A DNA stretch of 64,000 nt from an uncultured Paracoccaceae bacterium. GTDB taxonomy: Bacteria; Pseudomonadota; Alphaproteobacteria; Rhodobacterales; Rhodobacteraceae. A program made the position numbers and the translations under genes. Each line of letters starts with the position of its first letter. Position 1 is the stretch's first letter. The stretch lies in assembly GCA_947503775.1 (NCBI GenBank), contig CANNFE010000007.1, positions 62,001 to 126,000 on the forward strand, given 5' to 3'. Positions 45,678 through 56,700 of this stretch are shown in pieces. Under the pieces are notes generated by a model that had not been told where the DNA came from, searched no databases, and worked only from the letters and a program-made list of their open reading frames with translations.

Positions 45678-46457
45678 TCAGGCCTCCCAGAGACCGGTTG
45701 TTTCGTCAGCCATCACGTCCGTGCGGGCGAAGCAGTCCACGACGATCACGGTCGTATTGTCCTTGGCGCCTTCGGCAAGCGTTCGCTGGATGATCGCTTC
45801 GCTGGCGGTTTGCGGGTCCGGGCTGTGATCCTGAAGGAGAGCGGCCAGATGATGGTCGCGGCTATGCTCGGTCACACCGTCTGAGCAGAGGAGGAACCTG
45901 TCCCCTTCCTGGAGAGTGCCGCTGACGACGTCGCAAGATTCCGGATCGGTCACTCCAATCGCGCGAGTTATGACGTTTCGGCGTGGCCAGTGAACCGCCT
46001 CTTCCTCGTTGATGGTGCCGGAGTTCAGGAGTTCCTGAACTTCAGTATGGTCTTCACTGATCCGGCTAAGTTGGCCGTCGCGCAGCAGATAGAGGCGGCT
46101 GTCCCCGGCCCAGAGGCAGGCATATGCGTCTTCGAAGATGAGCAGCGCGACCAAGGTGGCTCCGACGGTGCCGCCGCCGAGCCGCGTCGAGTGGTCAAGG
46201 ATACGGTGATGGGCGCGGTCCAACCGCTCCATAAAGCGCGCCTGAAGATCATGAGCGGAACCGGGTTTTCCGATCGAGCTTAGATCCTCCACAATCGTCT
46301 GGCTCGCGAAATCGCCGGCCTGATGGCCGCCCATACCGTCGGCCACCGCCCAGACGCCGGACTCTGGGAGGCTGAGAAGCGCGTCTTCGTTATGGTCCCG
46401 CACGCAGCCTCGATGGGTCGCTTCGCCGGTTCGGAAGGTAAAGATCCCGTTCGTCAT
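45678..46457 (-). CDS. pppA: T6SS PP2C-type protein phosphatase PppA
   Basis: PppA removes the phosphates added by PpkA and so switches assembly off. The 259-residue protein has the PP2C motifs RDHNEDALL, WAVADGMGGHQAGDFAS, LLCSDGVTEHS and AKDNTTVIVV, which hold the Asp residues binding two metals. It lies directly upstream of ppkA in the tssK-to-ppkA transcript. Confidence 0.94.
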   Translation of the reverse strand: MTNGIFTFRTGEATHRGCVRDHNEDALLSLPESGVWAVADGMGGHQAGDFASQTIVEDLSSIGKPGSAHDLQARFMERLDRAHHRILDHSTRLGGGTVGATLVALLIFEDAYACLWAGDSRLYLLRDGQLSRISEDHTEVQELLNSGTINEEEAVHWPRRNVITRAIGVTDPESCDVVSGTLQEGDRFLLCSDGVTEHSRDHHLAALLQDHSPDPQTASEAIIQRTLAEGAKDNTTVIVVDCFARTDVMADETTGLWEA

Positions 46458-46511
46458 TCTTCTTCGGTTCCTCTGCCTGACCGTACGCGTCTTAACACTT
46501 CCTTCGGCACG

Positions 46512-47162
46512 CTAAACCAAGACCTCGTCTCTCGAAACTCCTGCGAGAAGCCAATTGAGCGATAATGCATCAGGCCGGCCTGTGCAGACCCGAATTGCAG
46601 GCGCGCGTGCTATGTCACCGGTGCTCCACCAGTAGGACCGTCCACGCGTTGACCGCAGATGGTCCGTCGTCGAGACAGCCGATAAAAGCTCCTCGATCGG
46701 AGCCTCACCGTTGACGGCCCAGAATTCCGGGTCGGAGGGGGAGGTTGTGGTATATTCGTCGATCTTTTTCAGCGCGTCGGTCAAAGCAGAGAGAGGAGCG
46801 CTGGATGTAATAGCGCCAAGACCGTCCGACAGTGTATCGTATATCGCTTGCCCTGGGTCCATGACAGGCGGGAGAGGCACATTGGTTTCAAGAACAGCCA
46901 TGAGAGGAAACCGGCGACCGACTTTGTCGCGAGAGGGATGAAGCACGCCGCAGATGGGGCCTTCGGCAAAGACACCCTCCCCCGCCCAGAAGCGCAGCGG
47001 CAGGCCGTGGTCGAACATGACCTCCCACTCTTCTCCCACGCTTGACTTTGAGCGTGGGAGAAGCTCGTTGAGCCATGTTTCGATCGTCGCCTGCGATCGG
47101 CCCTCGAGCCCGAGAGAAATGAAATCCCCGAACAAAGGGTGCTTTCCATAAAGCCCCGGCAA
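46512..47162 (-). CDS. tagF: T6SS regulator TagF
   Basis: TagF blocks T6SS assembly post-translationally, in studied systems by binding the FHA protein. The 216-residue protein has the family start P-G-L-Y-G-K-H-P-L-F-G-D-F, SLGLEGRSQATIETWL, and GVLHPSRDKVGRRFPL. The start is a TTG at 47162, preceded by TAGGATCGG that overlaps the end of tssM. It lies between tssM and pppA. Confidence 0.92.
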   Translation of the reverse strand: MPGLYGKHPLFGDFISLGLEGRSQATIETWLNELLPRSKSSVGEEWEVMFDHGLPLRFWAGEGVFAEGPICGVLHPSRDKVGRRFPLMAVLETNVPLPPVMDPGQAIYDTLSDGLGAITSSAPLSALTDALKKIDEYTTTSPSDPEFWAVNGEAPIEELLSAVSTTDHLRSTRGRSYWWSTGDIARAPAIRVCTGRPDALSLNWLLAGVSRDEVLV

Positions 47163-47168
47163 CCGATC

Positions 47169-50100
47169 CTAGTCCACGCTTTGGGGGCACTGGAACTGCG
47201 ATAGTTCTGGCATCAGGAACGGATTGGTGCGGGCATCTACGCGAATGTCGAGCGTGACCGGTATGCCGCCCATGATATAGGTGCCGCGCATGACGCCGCC
47301 GTCCTGACTTCGCGACGAGGCCTCCCGAAGAAATTGTACGATCGACCAGTTTCCGTAGCGGTCGAAGGTCTTAACGACTGGCTGTCGGCCCGGACTGGTC
47401 GCCTCCATGAGGACAGTTCCGTTATTTCCAGGCCATTCCACTGAGTCAGAGATGGACCCGCGCAAATCGACGGGTAGGTCCTGATTTCCAAACCTTATGA
47501 GAAGAAAACTAAGTCCCTGAGGCTGGTTGGCCAGACTGACCTGAAGGCCGACCAATGGCTGATCTCCACCGCTTGAAAAGAAGGCGTCCTGGATCTTCTG
47601 AGCGCGTTCGAACTGTTTGAGAGACGCAACGGATAGCTGCTCGGCCAATGCGCTGTCGGAGCGCGGAGTCAGGGTGCCGTCCGGGCTGCGATCAACGTGG
47701 TTGACGAGATAAGTCTGGAAGTATTTGTCCATCGTCCCGCCCGGACTGAAGAACCGACCAAATTCCCCTAAAGGAAGACCTCTTCCGTTTTCCGCGAAAG
47801 GGAAAGACTGGACGATATTGGAGCAGGCATAACTGACATCCGAGAAGAGCGCAGAATTCATCTCGTCGATTGTCGCGTCACGGGCTTCAAGTCGTAGATC
47901 ATCCGCAGCCTCATCGACAAGCCGCGCTAGGGGCTCTGGAAGCCGTGACTGGATCTGTCGAAGCGCTGCCAGGTGCCGCGGCAGCTCGGTCAAAGCACCA
48001 GCCGGATCGCTTTGCGCCTCAATGGCGCGGTTGTTCCAGACATCGTAGAGCCGCTGGAGGACCGCATCGATTGGCCGATTGGGGCTCTCACCCTCAAGCA
48101 GCTGGTGCCATTGCTCGAAATCCCGTTCGATCCGCGTGATCGGCTCAAGTGCATTGTCTGGCTCGCCTGAAGCGCGGGTTTGATTCTTGCCGTCACGCCT
48201 GGTGTTCGCAGAATCGAAGAGGATCCGGGTCACCCCGCCCTGCTGGGAGATGAAGCGCTGGAGCAGTCTTCGGCTGGCCTCGTCCCCGACAGCGCCAAGG
48301 TCGCCCGTTGCGATATTCGCAGGATCAAGAGAGGCGAGATCGTCGATGAGCCGGGTCAGACGTGTTTCATAGGTTACGTCATTCACCAGAAGGAGCACGG
48401 GCGAGGCCGACGTCGAAGATAACGCCTCGAGCGCGAAGTAGTTCGGCTGATCGGCGGACATGGACGCCAAGGAGAGTCGGGCAAACATGTCGCGCCAGGC
48501 ATCGCCGAATTCCTGCCGGTATCGATTGAGCAAAGCCGGAGACAAGGCGCCCAACTGCTGGTCCAGACCAAGCTGCTGGGCCGTGTCGCCAAGAACCCAT
48601 TGATCATCCCTCAGACGTTGGGCCACGGTATCGAGGGCGGGAAAGAAATACTCCCAAAAGCCGACAAACGTATATAGCGCGGGAACCGACAGCTCAGAGA
48701 GATCGCTGCCATCGGACGTCTGGAAGACAAGCTCGCCCGATGGAGCGGTGGCGTCTGCAAGGTTCCAGTCAGGCAGGACGGCAAGCTCGGGGCCGCCTTC
48801 GATGAGGGTATAGGCCTGCTGGACCAGCGGCATCCGGACGATGGCCTGACGCGCTCTCGAGATGACGTCAGGATCGAGGCCGATCCCGATGTCACGCGTG
48901 TCGTCAAGATCCAGCATGGCGGCCAGATGTCCGGTTAGCGCTTCCCGCTCATCGAAATCGCCGAGGGACGCGAAGTCTTCGGTCCGCCACTGATCGTCGA
49001 ACCAATTCTTAATGGCCTCGTCATCGGTTCGTTCGCCGACGCCGCCCAACAACATATAGACCTTGAGAGCTCGGTAGATCAGCGGAAGATCCCCGTCCCT
49101 GAGATATCCGGGGATCCGACGTTCGATATCTAGGATCAGACGCGGACGAAGCATCTGTTCCAGCGCGTCGGAATAAGCTTCTTCAGCAGCGACCGACATG
49201 CGTCGGCGTTGACCCAGACCGAATGTCTCCCAGATCTCGCTTTCGGCATCCTCGCCATAGCCGGTTGGCATGGATCGGAGCAGATCTAGATGCGGCAGGA
49301 TCGGGCGCAGGTCCGCGTCGCTGACGATATTGCGCTCGATCTCAAACGTGGCGGCGGCCTGATACTCACGGATGTCGGTCTGCGCATCGCGCAGCAAGTT
49401 GGCGTTCTGCCAATAGCTGACCCCAAGACCGGTCAGCACCCCGGCAGTGACGAGCCCAAGGACTGTCAGACTGACAGCCGTGAACACACGGCGGCGGGCA
49501 ACGGCCCTTTTGTCGAATGAGACCCAGTCACGTTCCTCGAATATGACCCGGCGCAACAGGTCATGAAGGAAGTAGCTTTTGCCTTTCCCGGACATGAAAG
49601 CAGGCGTGAAGGCGCCCGTGTCCGATCCGCGATTCATGGCTCCGAGAACCTGATCGATCGGGGTGCCTTCCTGTGTGCCGGAAGTGAAGTAGAAGCCGCG
49701 CAGGATCGCGCTTGTCTTGTAGCGCGTCGGCTCGAAAACACGGCGCAGGAAGGTGCTGACATTGTCGCGAAGAAGCGCCATCTGCCCGGGCAGACCGAAG
49801 ATCGCGATGCGGCTGATGCCGTCCGGTTCTTCACTCATCCGGTCGATGATCTCATCCGAAAGACGGCTGACTAACGCGTCGAATTCAGTCGGAACATCCT
49901 CGTAGGTCGCAGCTTTGCGATCCTTGGTTTGGAACGTCACGCCCCAAACGCTTTTACGCCTGCTAAGGCTGAAGGAGCTGAAGTATTCGCGGAACCCAGA
50001 GATCAGATCGGATTTGGTAAAGAGGACATAGACCGGGAAATCGACCTTCAGCGCTTCATGGATCTCGCCCAGTCGGTCACGAACGATATCGGCGTGACGC

Positions 50101-50780
50101 GAAAGTGCTTCGTCAGTCGTAGTGAGCATATCCTCGACCGAAAACGCGAGGATCACGCCGTTGATCGGCTGGTCTGAGCGGGCTTTCTTGAGGAGGCCGA
50201 GAAAGGCGGTCCAGCTTTTGCTGTCCGCCTCGGCGTCGCTGTCCTGGGTGGTGTAACGGCCTGCCGTGTCAATGAGGACCGCATCTTCGGCAAACCACCA
50301 GTCGGTGTAACGCGTGCCGCCGAACCCCTCGACAACGCCGCCTTCCTTGCCTTCAAGCGGGAATTCGATTCCGGAATTGGCGAGCGCTGTCGTCTTGCCC
50401 GCCCCGGGAGGGCCGATGATCACGTACCAGGGCAGATCATAAAGATAGCTCGCTCCACCCGACTTCTTGAGCGTCGCGAGCGCTTCCGTCATCCGTTCCG
50501 AAAGAACTTTGGCGTCGCCTTCCACGACTTGAGGAACGATGGCTTCTTCCAGCTCGGCCGCGCGGCGGCGGCGGCGGCGCAGGCGGATGAGAAAAACGAT
50601 CAGGAGCACGCCATAGATCACACCTAGGATCGTCAACTGCATCCACGGTGTCGAGAGCGGTCCCCATCCGGTCATCGGTCCGCCAAACCAGACGGCAATT
50701 CCGATGCAGATCAGGCCGAGAATAATGAACGGAATGCGCATCCAGCTTTTCCAGCGAAGACGAAGGCGTGGCAGTCTCAA
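47169..50780 (-). CDS. tssM: T6SS membrane core protein TssM (IcmF)
   Basis: TssM spans the envelope in the trans-envelope complex with TssL. The 1203-residue protein has membrane helices near 15-35, 48-67 and 435-455. Between the second and third is an NTPase-like domain with GPPGAGKTTALANSG as an intact Walker A. The periplasmic part contains the helical IcmF region. The start is a TTG at 50780 overlapping the tssL stop (TTGA), with GAGGG upstream. No TssJ was seen, so the outer-membrane link may be different here. Confidence 0.95.
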   Translation of the reverse strand: MRLPRLRLRWKSWMRIPFIILGLICIGIAVWFGGPMTGWGPLSTPWMQLTILGVIYGVLLIVFLIRLRRRRRRAAELEEAIVPQVVEGDAKVLSERMTEALATLKKSGGASYLYDLPWYVIIGPPGAGKTTALANSGIEFPLEGKEGGVVEGFGGTRYTDWWFAEDAVLIDTAGRYTTQDSDAEADSKSWTAFLGLLKKARSDQPINGVILAFSVEDMLTTTDEALSRHADIVRDRLGEIHEALKVDFPVYVLFTKSDLISGFREYFSSFSLSRRKSVWGVTFQTKDRKAATYEDVPTEFDALVSRLSDEIIDRMSEEPDGISRIAIFGLPGQMALLRDNVSTFLRRVFEPTRYKTSAILRGFYFTSGTQEGTPIDQVLGAMNRGSDTGAFTPAFMSGKGKSYFLHDLLRRVIFEERDWVSFDKRAVARRRVFTAVSLTVLGLVTAGVLTGLGVSYWQNANLLRDAQTDIREYQAAATFEIERNIVSDADLRPILPHLDLLRSMPTGYGEDAESEIWETFGLGQRRRMSVAAEEAYSDALEQMLRPRLILDIERRIPGYLRDGDLPLIYRALKVYMLLGGVGERTDDEAIKNWFDDQWRTEDFASLGDFDEREALTGHLAAMLDLDDTRDIGIGLDPDVISRARQAIVRMPLVQQAYTLIEGGPELAVLPDWNLADATAPSGELVFQTSDGSDLSELSVPALYTFVGFWEYFFPALDTVAQRLRDDQWVLGDTAQQLGLDQQLGALSPALLNRYRQEFGDAWRDMFARLSLASMSADQPNYFALEALSSTSASPVLLLVNDVTYETRLTRLIDDLASLDPANIATGDLGAVGDEASRRLLQRFISQQGGVTRILFDSANTRRDGKNQTRASGEPDNALEPITRIERDFEQWHQLLEGESPNRPIDAVLQRLYDVWNNRAIEAQSDPAGALTELPRHLAALRQIQSRLPEPLARLVDEAADDLRLEARDATIDEMNSALFSDVSYACSNIVQSFPFAENGRGLPLGEFGRFFSPGGTMDKYFQTYLVNHVDRSPDGTLTPRSDSALAEQLSVASLKQFERAQKIQDAFFSSGGDQPLVGLQVSLANQPQGLSFLLIRFGNQDLPVDLRGSISDSVEWPGNNGTVLMEATSPGRQPVVKTFDRYGNWSIVQFLREASSRSQDGGVMRGTYIMGGIPVTLDIRVDARTNPFLMPELSQFQCPQSVD

Positions 50781-52348
50781 AACGTACCCTCCCGAGCGAC
50801 GAGAACCTCGACACGGCGATTGAGCGCGCGTCCTTCCCGCGTAGCATTGTCAGCGATTGGGTCAGCGGGTCCGCGTCCTTCGACTTGAATACGGGCCCTG
50901 TCGCTGATGGATTGGCTCAGAACGTCATTGACGGCCTGAGCGCGCGCCTCGGACAGGTCGAGATTGGTTTTGTAACGCGCGCTAGCTCCGGGCTGAATGT
51001 TGTCGGTGAAGCCCTGAATGAGGATCGGCCCGTTTTCCTGATCGAGAACCCGGGCCACTTCTTGGATGATCGTGACATAGTCCGAGTTCACGACGGCCTG
51101 CCCACTCTCAAACGACAGACTACCGACCCGCACGTAGATGAAATTGCCGCGCTCACCGACATCGACCTGACCAGCCTCGATCGGGCCTGCGAGCTTGTCG
51201 CGGATCCGGTCGAGCTGCGTCGTGTCGGAAACTGGCACGAATGGCTCAGGCGGCTGGATGATCCGCTCGAGGCTGACATTGGGCGCACCCGCATGCAGCC
51301 TGTTGAGCTGAGTGACAACGGCCGTGCCGTCACGCGAAATCAATGTGGACAGCGTTGCGAAGGCCGCAACAAGCATAACTGCGGCAACCGAGGCCCAGAC
51401 CCAAAGCGGCGGGCCTGAGAAACGGCGTTTTCCGCCAAGCGGAACAGCCGTCCATCGCGTGGAGATGTCGTCATCCGGACGCGGATTAACGCGGCGCAGG
51501 CTCTCGTAGATCGCAGCCCGGATCCGGCCCAGCTCGACCGTGCCGTTCTGGGACATCCGGTATTGGCCTTCAAAGCCAAGGCTGAGGCAAACCAGCATCA
51601 ATTCGAGCAGGTTATATTTTTGCGCCGGAGCCTGCATCGCCTTCTCGGCTTCCTGAAAGAAACCCACGCCGGAATCGCGTTTGCCAAAAAACCGGGCGAC
51701 CATCGAATATTGGATCCAGATACCGCGATCTGCACCTGGCAGGTTCTGCACGATATCATCCGCTGTCCCGCACAAGGCGTATTTCGCGATCTCGGCATCC
51801 TGGGGATCGGCGCCGATCGAGATCGCGTTGGGTGTGTAGCTATCGAGCTCTCTTGTGACGTGCTCCATCAGGGGAACAGCCTGCATCTCGACCAGACCGG
51901 TTCGAAGACGCCCGAACAGGATCAGAAGATTGGCGGCCGCTGCAACAAGCGGGTTGGAGGAGCCACCTTTTCCGAGGCCGGTGGCCTTAAGGGCTTTTTC
52001 AAGCGGGATCTTGGGGCCGCTGGACTGAACGGGTTCCGGGCCGCCGGTTCCGATCTCGGGGAAGAAGCCTTCGGATAAGGTGCCGGGGCGGCCAATCCCA
52101 CCCGGTGTATAAGACTGCTGGTATCCGGTTTGCGGACGACTTGGCGGCACTGGGGTTGAACCGCCCAGCCACGTATCTTCGCGGGAGGGTTGAAAGCCGC
52201 TTCCGGTCTGGCCTGTCCGCCCGGGCGGCGGTGTCGGAAGAGCCCCGCCGATAACAGTCTTGTCCGCATCCCCGGGGGCCGTCGCCGGCTTTTCCGGAAC
52301 CGGAAGCTTCTTTCCGAAAACCGTCTTGTCGTCGTCGGGCCCGGTCAT
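50777..52348 (-). CDS. tssL: T6SS membrane protein TssL with an OmpA-type peptidoglycan-binding domain
   Basis: TssL (DotU-like) docks the baseplate to TssM. The product has about 523 residues: a disordered N-terminus (1-110), a DotU domain (about 140-330), one membrane helix near 345-365 (LWVWASVAAVMLVAAF) and a C-terminal OmpA-like domain (FESGQAVVNSDY, LSEARAQAVNDVL, GRALNRRVEVLV) that binds cell wall. The N-terminus has three similar motifs, D-K-T-V-F-G, D-K-T-V-I-G and E-D-T-W-L-G, at about Thr9, Thr31 and Thr59; these could be phosphorylated by PpkA and read by TagH. The start at 52348 overlaps the tssK stop. Confidence 0.95.
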   Translation of the reverse strand: MTGPDDDKTVFGKKLPVPEKPATAPGDADKTVIGGALPTPPPGRTGQTGSGFQPSREDTWLGGSTPVPPSRPQTGYQQSYTPGGIGRPGTLSEGFFPEIGTGGPEPVQSSGPKIPLEKALKATGLGKGGSSNPLVAAAANLLILFGRLRTGLVEMQAVPLMEHVTRELDSYTPNAISIGADPQDAEIAKYALCGTADDIVQNLPGADRGIWIQYSMVARFFGKRDSGVGFFQEAEKAMQAPAQKYNLLELMLVCLSLGFEGQYRMSQNGTVELGRIRAAIYESLRRVNPRPDDDISTRWTAVPLGGKRRFSGPPLWVWASVAAVMLVAAFATLSTLISRDGTAVVTQLNRLHAGAPNVSLERIIQPPEPFVPVSDTTQLDRIRDKLAGPIEAGQVDVGERGNFIYVRVGSLSFESGQAVVNSDYVTIIQEVARVLDQENGPILIQGFTDNIQPGASARYKTNLDLSEARAQAVNDVLSQSISDRARIQVEGRGPADPIADNATREGRALNRRVEVLVAREGTF

Positions 52349-53679
52349 CCGGTTTTCTCCGGAACGGCCCAAAGCTCGAGCTTGAGCTCAGGCCAGTCGC
52401 CCGCAAAATGCATACCGATGGCCGGAGCGGTCGAGAATTCCTGCCAAAGCGGTGTGTTCTTTTCGAGCAGAAAGTAAACGTTGGATGAGATGACACGGAT
52501 CTGCCGGGGCGGGTTCGGAAGATGGACCAATCCGATGCCGGGCAGATTGTTTTTGACGATCTCGCTCATACGGGTATTCGGCCCGACCTTGCACAGTTCG
52601 GGGAATTGCTGCTGCACCTGGGTAAGCTGCTTGCCAGTCTCAACCTCGATGACGAAGGTGGCGTTGCGGAACAGCGTACGGTCTGCGACTTCGGCAATGA
52701 AAGAGTTCTGCCGAACCTGGCGCAGGTTGAGCCGTGTTGCACGCCCGACATCCCGGCTAAGCAGCCGCTGTATGTCCTGAACCACGGGAGTGAAAGCGGC
52801 TTTGGGATCGCCGTGATCGTAGGTCTTGTATTCCGGCGCCGTTCTCGCCCCCTGATCGAAGGTCGACAGCTCTCCGGCCAGTCCAATGAGACGCTCGTAA
52901 AGCCGCTCCGGATGGACGTTTCGGCTATCGCGCATGTGGCGAAGCGTTCCAATTTCGCGGTTGAGCGTCATCAGCATGAGATAATCGGTCGCCTGCATCC
53001 CGCCGCCAGCAGAAGGATCTGATGCGTAGCGAGCCAAATTTTCTAGTTTGGCCTCAACCCAGCCGATTACACGCGTCAAAAAGCCTGAAAGTACGGGATG
53101 GGCCGCTACGATCAACGCGGGAGGCGCGACCGTGTCATCAAGAGAAACGACGCCATCGCGGACCTCGGAGATCCGGGCGAGGCGAAGGCATTGAAAACCT
53201 TCCTTTGGAGATTTGCGCACCACAAGTTCAAGACGCGGGACGGCCACTTCAAGATCATGCTCGATCCGGTTCGAACTTGCATTGTCAGCGACGACTTGCG
53301 GATGAATCCGGTAGCGGGTCGCGTCTCCGGCGCTGTCGCCTCCCACATCCTGTCCGTTCTGACTGACATCCGGCAATGTCAGCCATACATAAAGTCCTGC
53401 TGCATCGCCTGGAACCTCGACAGGGAGAGGTAATATTCCGGCATTGGGCGCATCGAATGGCGTGCCGTCCGGCATGATCCCAGTCACGGATCGTAAACCC
53501 ACACGGCCCTGCTGTGCCATGTCCTTGTCGAGGACCATGTCGGAGACGCCCCATGGATAGGGTGTCAGGACCCCAGTGCGAGCCTCGATCAACCGCTCGG
53601 CATATCGGTCTGCCTGCTGCAAATGTTGGGGCTGAAGGAAAAGGCCTTCCTTCCACGCCACCTTGCTGAACCAAGACAT
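52345..53679 (-). CDS. tssK: T6SS baseplate-membrane adaptor TssK
   Basis: TssK trimers link the baseplate wedge to TssL and TssM. The 444-residue protein starts M-S-W-F-S-K-V-A-W-K-E-G-L-F-L-Q-P-Q-H-L and has the YAERLIEAR segment and LVHLPNPPRQI-like GLVHLPNPPRQIRV near the C-terminus, as expected. It is the first gene of the minus-strand T6SS block. An ATG at 53679 behind GAAAGGA is preferred over the TTG just before it. Confidence 0.94.
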   Translation of the reverse strand: MSWFSKVAWKEGLFLQPQHLQQADRYAERLIEARTGVLTPYPWGVSDMVLDKDMAQQGRVGLRSVTGIMPDGTPFDAPNAGILPLPVEVPGDAAGLYVWLTLPDVSQNGQDVGGDSAGDATRYRIHPQVVADNASSNRIEHDLEVAVPRLELVVRKSPKEGFQCLRLARISEVRDGVVSLDDTVAPPALIVAAHPVLSGFLTRVIGWVEAKLENLARYASDPSAGGGMQATDYLMLMTLNREIGTLRHMRDSRNVHPERLYERLIGLAGELSTFDQGARTAPEYKTYDHGDPKAAFTPVVQDIQRLLSRDVGRATRLNLRQVRQNSFIAEVADRTLFRNATFVIEVETGKQLTQVQQQFPELCKVGPNTRMSEIVKNNLPGIGLVHLPNPPRQIRVISSNVYFLLEKNTPLWQEFSTAPAIGMHFAGDWPELKLELWAVPEKTG

Positions 53680-53778
53680 CAAAATCCTTTCGTGCTCGTG
53701 GCACGTTTATCGGTTCGACTGTGAAACCTCAGATTATGAGGGTCAAGTCGGGTTCCCCTGACCTGAAATGCGCAGGCT

Positions 53779-56700
53779 CTAAAACTGAAGGCGAACCTGA
53801 GCGGTCAGACCATAGCTTTCGACATCTTCGCTGAACCTGGCATCAGCCCGAACAGACGCGTTGAATTGCCGCGCATTCGCAAGTTGGCCTGGATCGAGGA
53901 TGCGGATGTAGTTTGCGCCCACGCTAACTTCTCCATAGGTGCCGAGATTTGACGACGTCGACTTGTCGACCACGTCGTTTCCATCCTCGTCCACACGTTT
54001 GAAGAGGGATTCAGGATCATCGGCAAAGTCGCTGTAGACAGTCGCGGTGCCGAAGTAGTTGATGGCGGACAGGCCATTCTCGGCGAACTGGGACTTTGAC
54101 AGCGTCGCACCGACAAAGCCAACATTGCTCTGACTGTCCTGAATTTCGAGCGTGCCGCTATCGAACTCGATCTTGTCCGTTTCCGTCCGGGTCAGGGCGA
54201 AACCTGCGGTCGGGATAAAGCCAAAACCGGTCTCACCGATCGGAACGAAGTAGCTGGCCGATCCGCTGAGCGTTTGGGCGCGGCTTTCGAATTCCTGATC
54301 CAGACCAAGGCTTGCAGATCCTCCGCGCGCTTCGTTGCTGATCTCGAAATCGGTGCGTTCGATCCGGTACTGAAGATCCGCAGAGAGCGGGCCGCGGTTG
54401 GCGGTCACATAGACCCCGAAATAGGTCTGCCGGAAATCGACTTCGTTCTCGCTTGTTTGCTGATCGCGCAACTGGCGCGTTCCTGTCAGATCAAGCGCGA
54501 AAACCGGCTGACTGGTTTCCCCGACATTGACCCCGCCGATCCCGCCGAAGGCCAGATCCCAGCCGTTGTAAAACCCGTTGAAACAGGCGTAGTCGCCCCC
54601 GAACTGGATCCCGGAATAGCTCGCCGAAAGGGTGCTTTCCAGTTCGATATTGTCTGTTTTGGTTGTCCCATCAACCTCGGCCGTTCCGCCGAGGGCGCGG
54701 GTCCAGCCACCAAGACCGCAGCTGTCTTCATCGTCGTAGGCAAGACCGATAACAAAGGGGCTCGACGGTCTGTTTACGATCGAGCCGATGAGCGACTGCG
54801 TTAGCGTGATGTTACCTGCGATCGCGCCGATGGCCGGGTTTACCTGATCGGAGATGAAAAGATCGCCCCCTTCCCCACGGCCCAACGCGTAGATGATTGC
54901 CTCGCCAGCGCTCGGCAGGCCGGATGCGGTAAAGTCAAAGTCGGTCTGCCCATCCTGAACGTCGAAGACAAGGATGTTGTCCTGCGGGCCTACAGGGTTG
55001 TCAGTCAAGTCGAACACAAGGTTGACGGTCCCGCTGACATCTCCGGTCACCACGACCCGGTCCGCCGCATTCAGGGTCGATGCGCCTTCTTCGCGGGTTT
55101 GCAGATCAAGGTCGAGAGCGAACTGACCGCCATTCAAGTCACCGTTGATCTCAATAAGATCTCCGATGGAGCCGTTATCTGCTGCCGAGAACCGACCTGT
55201 GCGGTTTGGATCAGACGAATTGTTGACGTTTCCATCGATTCGCAAGGTTCCGGCATCAGACAGCGCGAACACGCCAGAATTATCGATGTCACCGACAATC
55301 CTGGATCCCGTCATCGTGGAAAATGCACCATCATTGGTGAGCGATGACCTCAGTGTCCCATCCAAGGAAACCGTTCCCGATGCCGTATTGGTGAACTGCG
55401 TCGTGTCCATGCCGCTACCGATCGAAAAAAGGCCGGAATTCGAGACACCGTCTTGAACATCAAGCGGGGCGCTGGTCGTTACACTACCGGAGGACTGCAG
55501 TTGTCCTGTCACCAAACCAGACAGCGAAGCGGCGCCAAGATTGGTCAGGTCTCCTCGAACCTCTCGGCTCGAGGTAAACTGAGACGGCGCTTCGTTGCGA
55601 ACGTTGGCGATAATCGTTCCATCATTGATGACGCTACCCAGCGCCCCAGAATTTACGAAGCTAGGGCTGCCCGAACCGGTCACCGTGACCGTATCGTCCA
55701 AAAACACCTCGAATGTCCCGGAATTGGCAATCGTAGTGACGGTAAGATCGCCATCTGACACCGACACACGTCCGCTTGACGACAAATCTCCGTTCACGAC
55801 CAGATCACCCGTGAGGTCGAACACCCCATCGACATCGCCTGCCCGGGAATTTGTGACATCGCCGCCGATGGACCCCCGCGCGAGAACGCGGCCGGTGTTG
55901 GCAAGCGACCCATCGAGGGTTCCGCGAAGACGGGTCGTCGCATTTTGACTGTTCGTTATGTTTCCAGTCACTTGACCGTCGATATTCGCCCGACTGGCCC
56001 CGTTATTTACCAGCGACCCGGCAAGCACGCCGCTACTGGTGATGTCGGTCACGCCTTGATTTTCGGATCTAACGTTGCCGCGAAGTTCGTTCGTGATATC
56101 GACGATGCCCGAGTTTTCAACGTTCCCTATGAGAACCGCATCGACGTCCAACCGTCCGGTCCTTCCGCCTTCGCGTTCTAGTGAAATGAGACCATCGATC
56201 TGGCTGATATCCGGATCCGCAGACAAAGGATCATCAACGATAGCAATCGAGCCAAGGCTATCGACAGTGCCCGTGATGCGGCCACCTGCCATCTCTAGTC
56301 TGCTATTGTTGTCCAAAGCGCCGTCGATCGTGCCCGTGACGTTGACGTCCCCTTCGTTTCTGATCTGCGACGAGGAGAAGGTGCCGACAACGTTTACATC
56401 TCCGTCGTTCACGAATTGCGACGAGGAGAAATTTCCGTTGATATTAAAGGTCCCTCCGGTATTTGCATCTTCGGCCGCATTGCGCGAAATGAGATTTGTT
56501 CCTTCATCGACGGTAAGGGTTCCGCCATAGGAGATGCTGTCGACAGTCGTTGTCCCGACTTGCACATTGACGCGCCCGCCGTCGCCACCGAGCCGACCTT
56601 CCAGATCCAAGGTGCCGACGAAATTTGTCTCACCGTCCTCGATGGTCAACAAATCCCCGGTGATAGAGTTCGAAAGCTCGGCTCGACCTGCATTGTCGAT

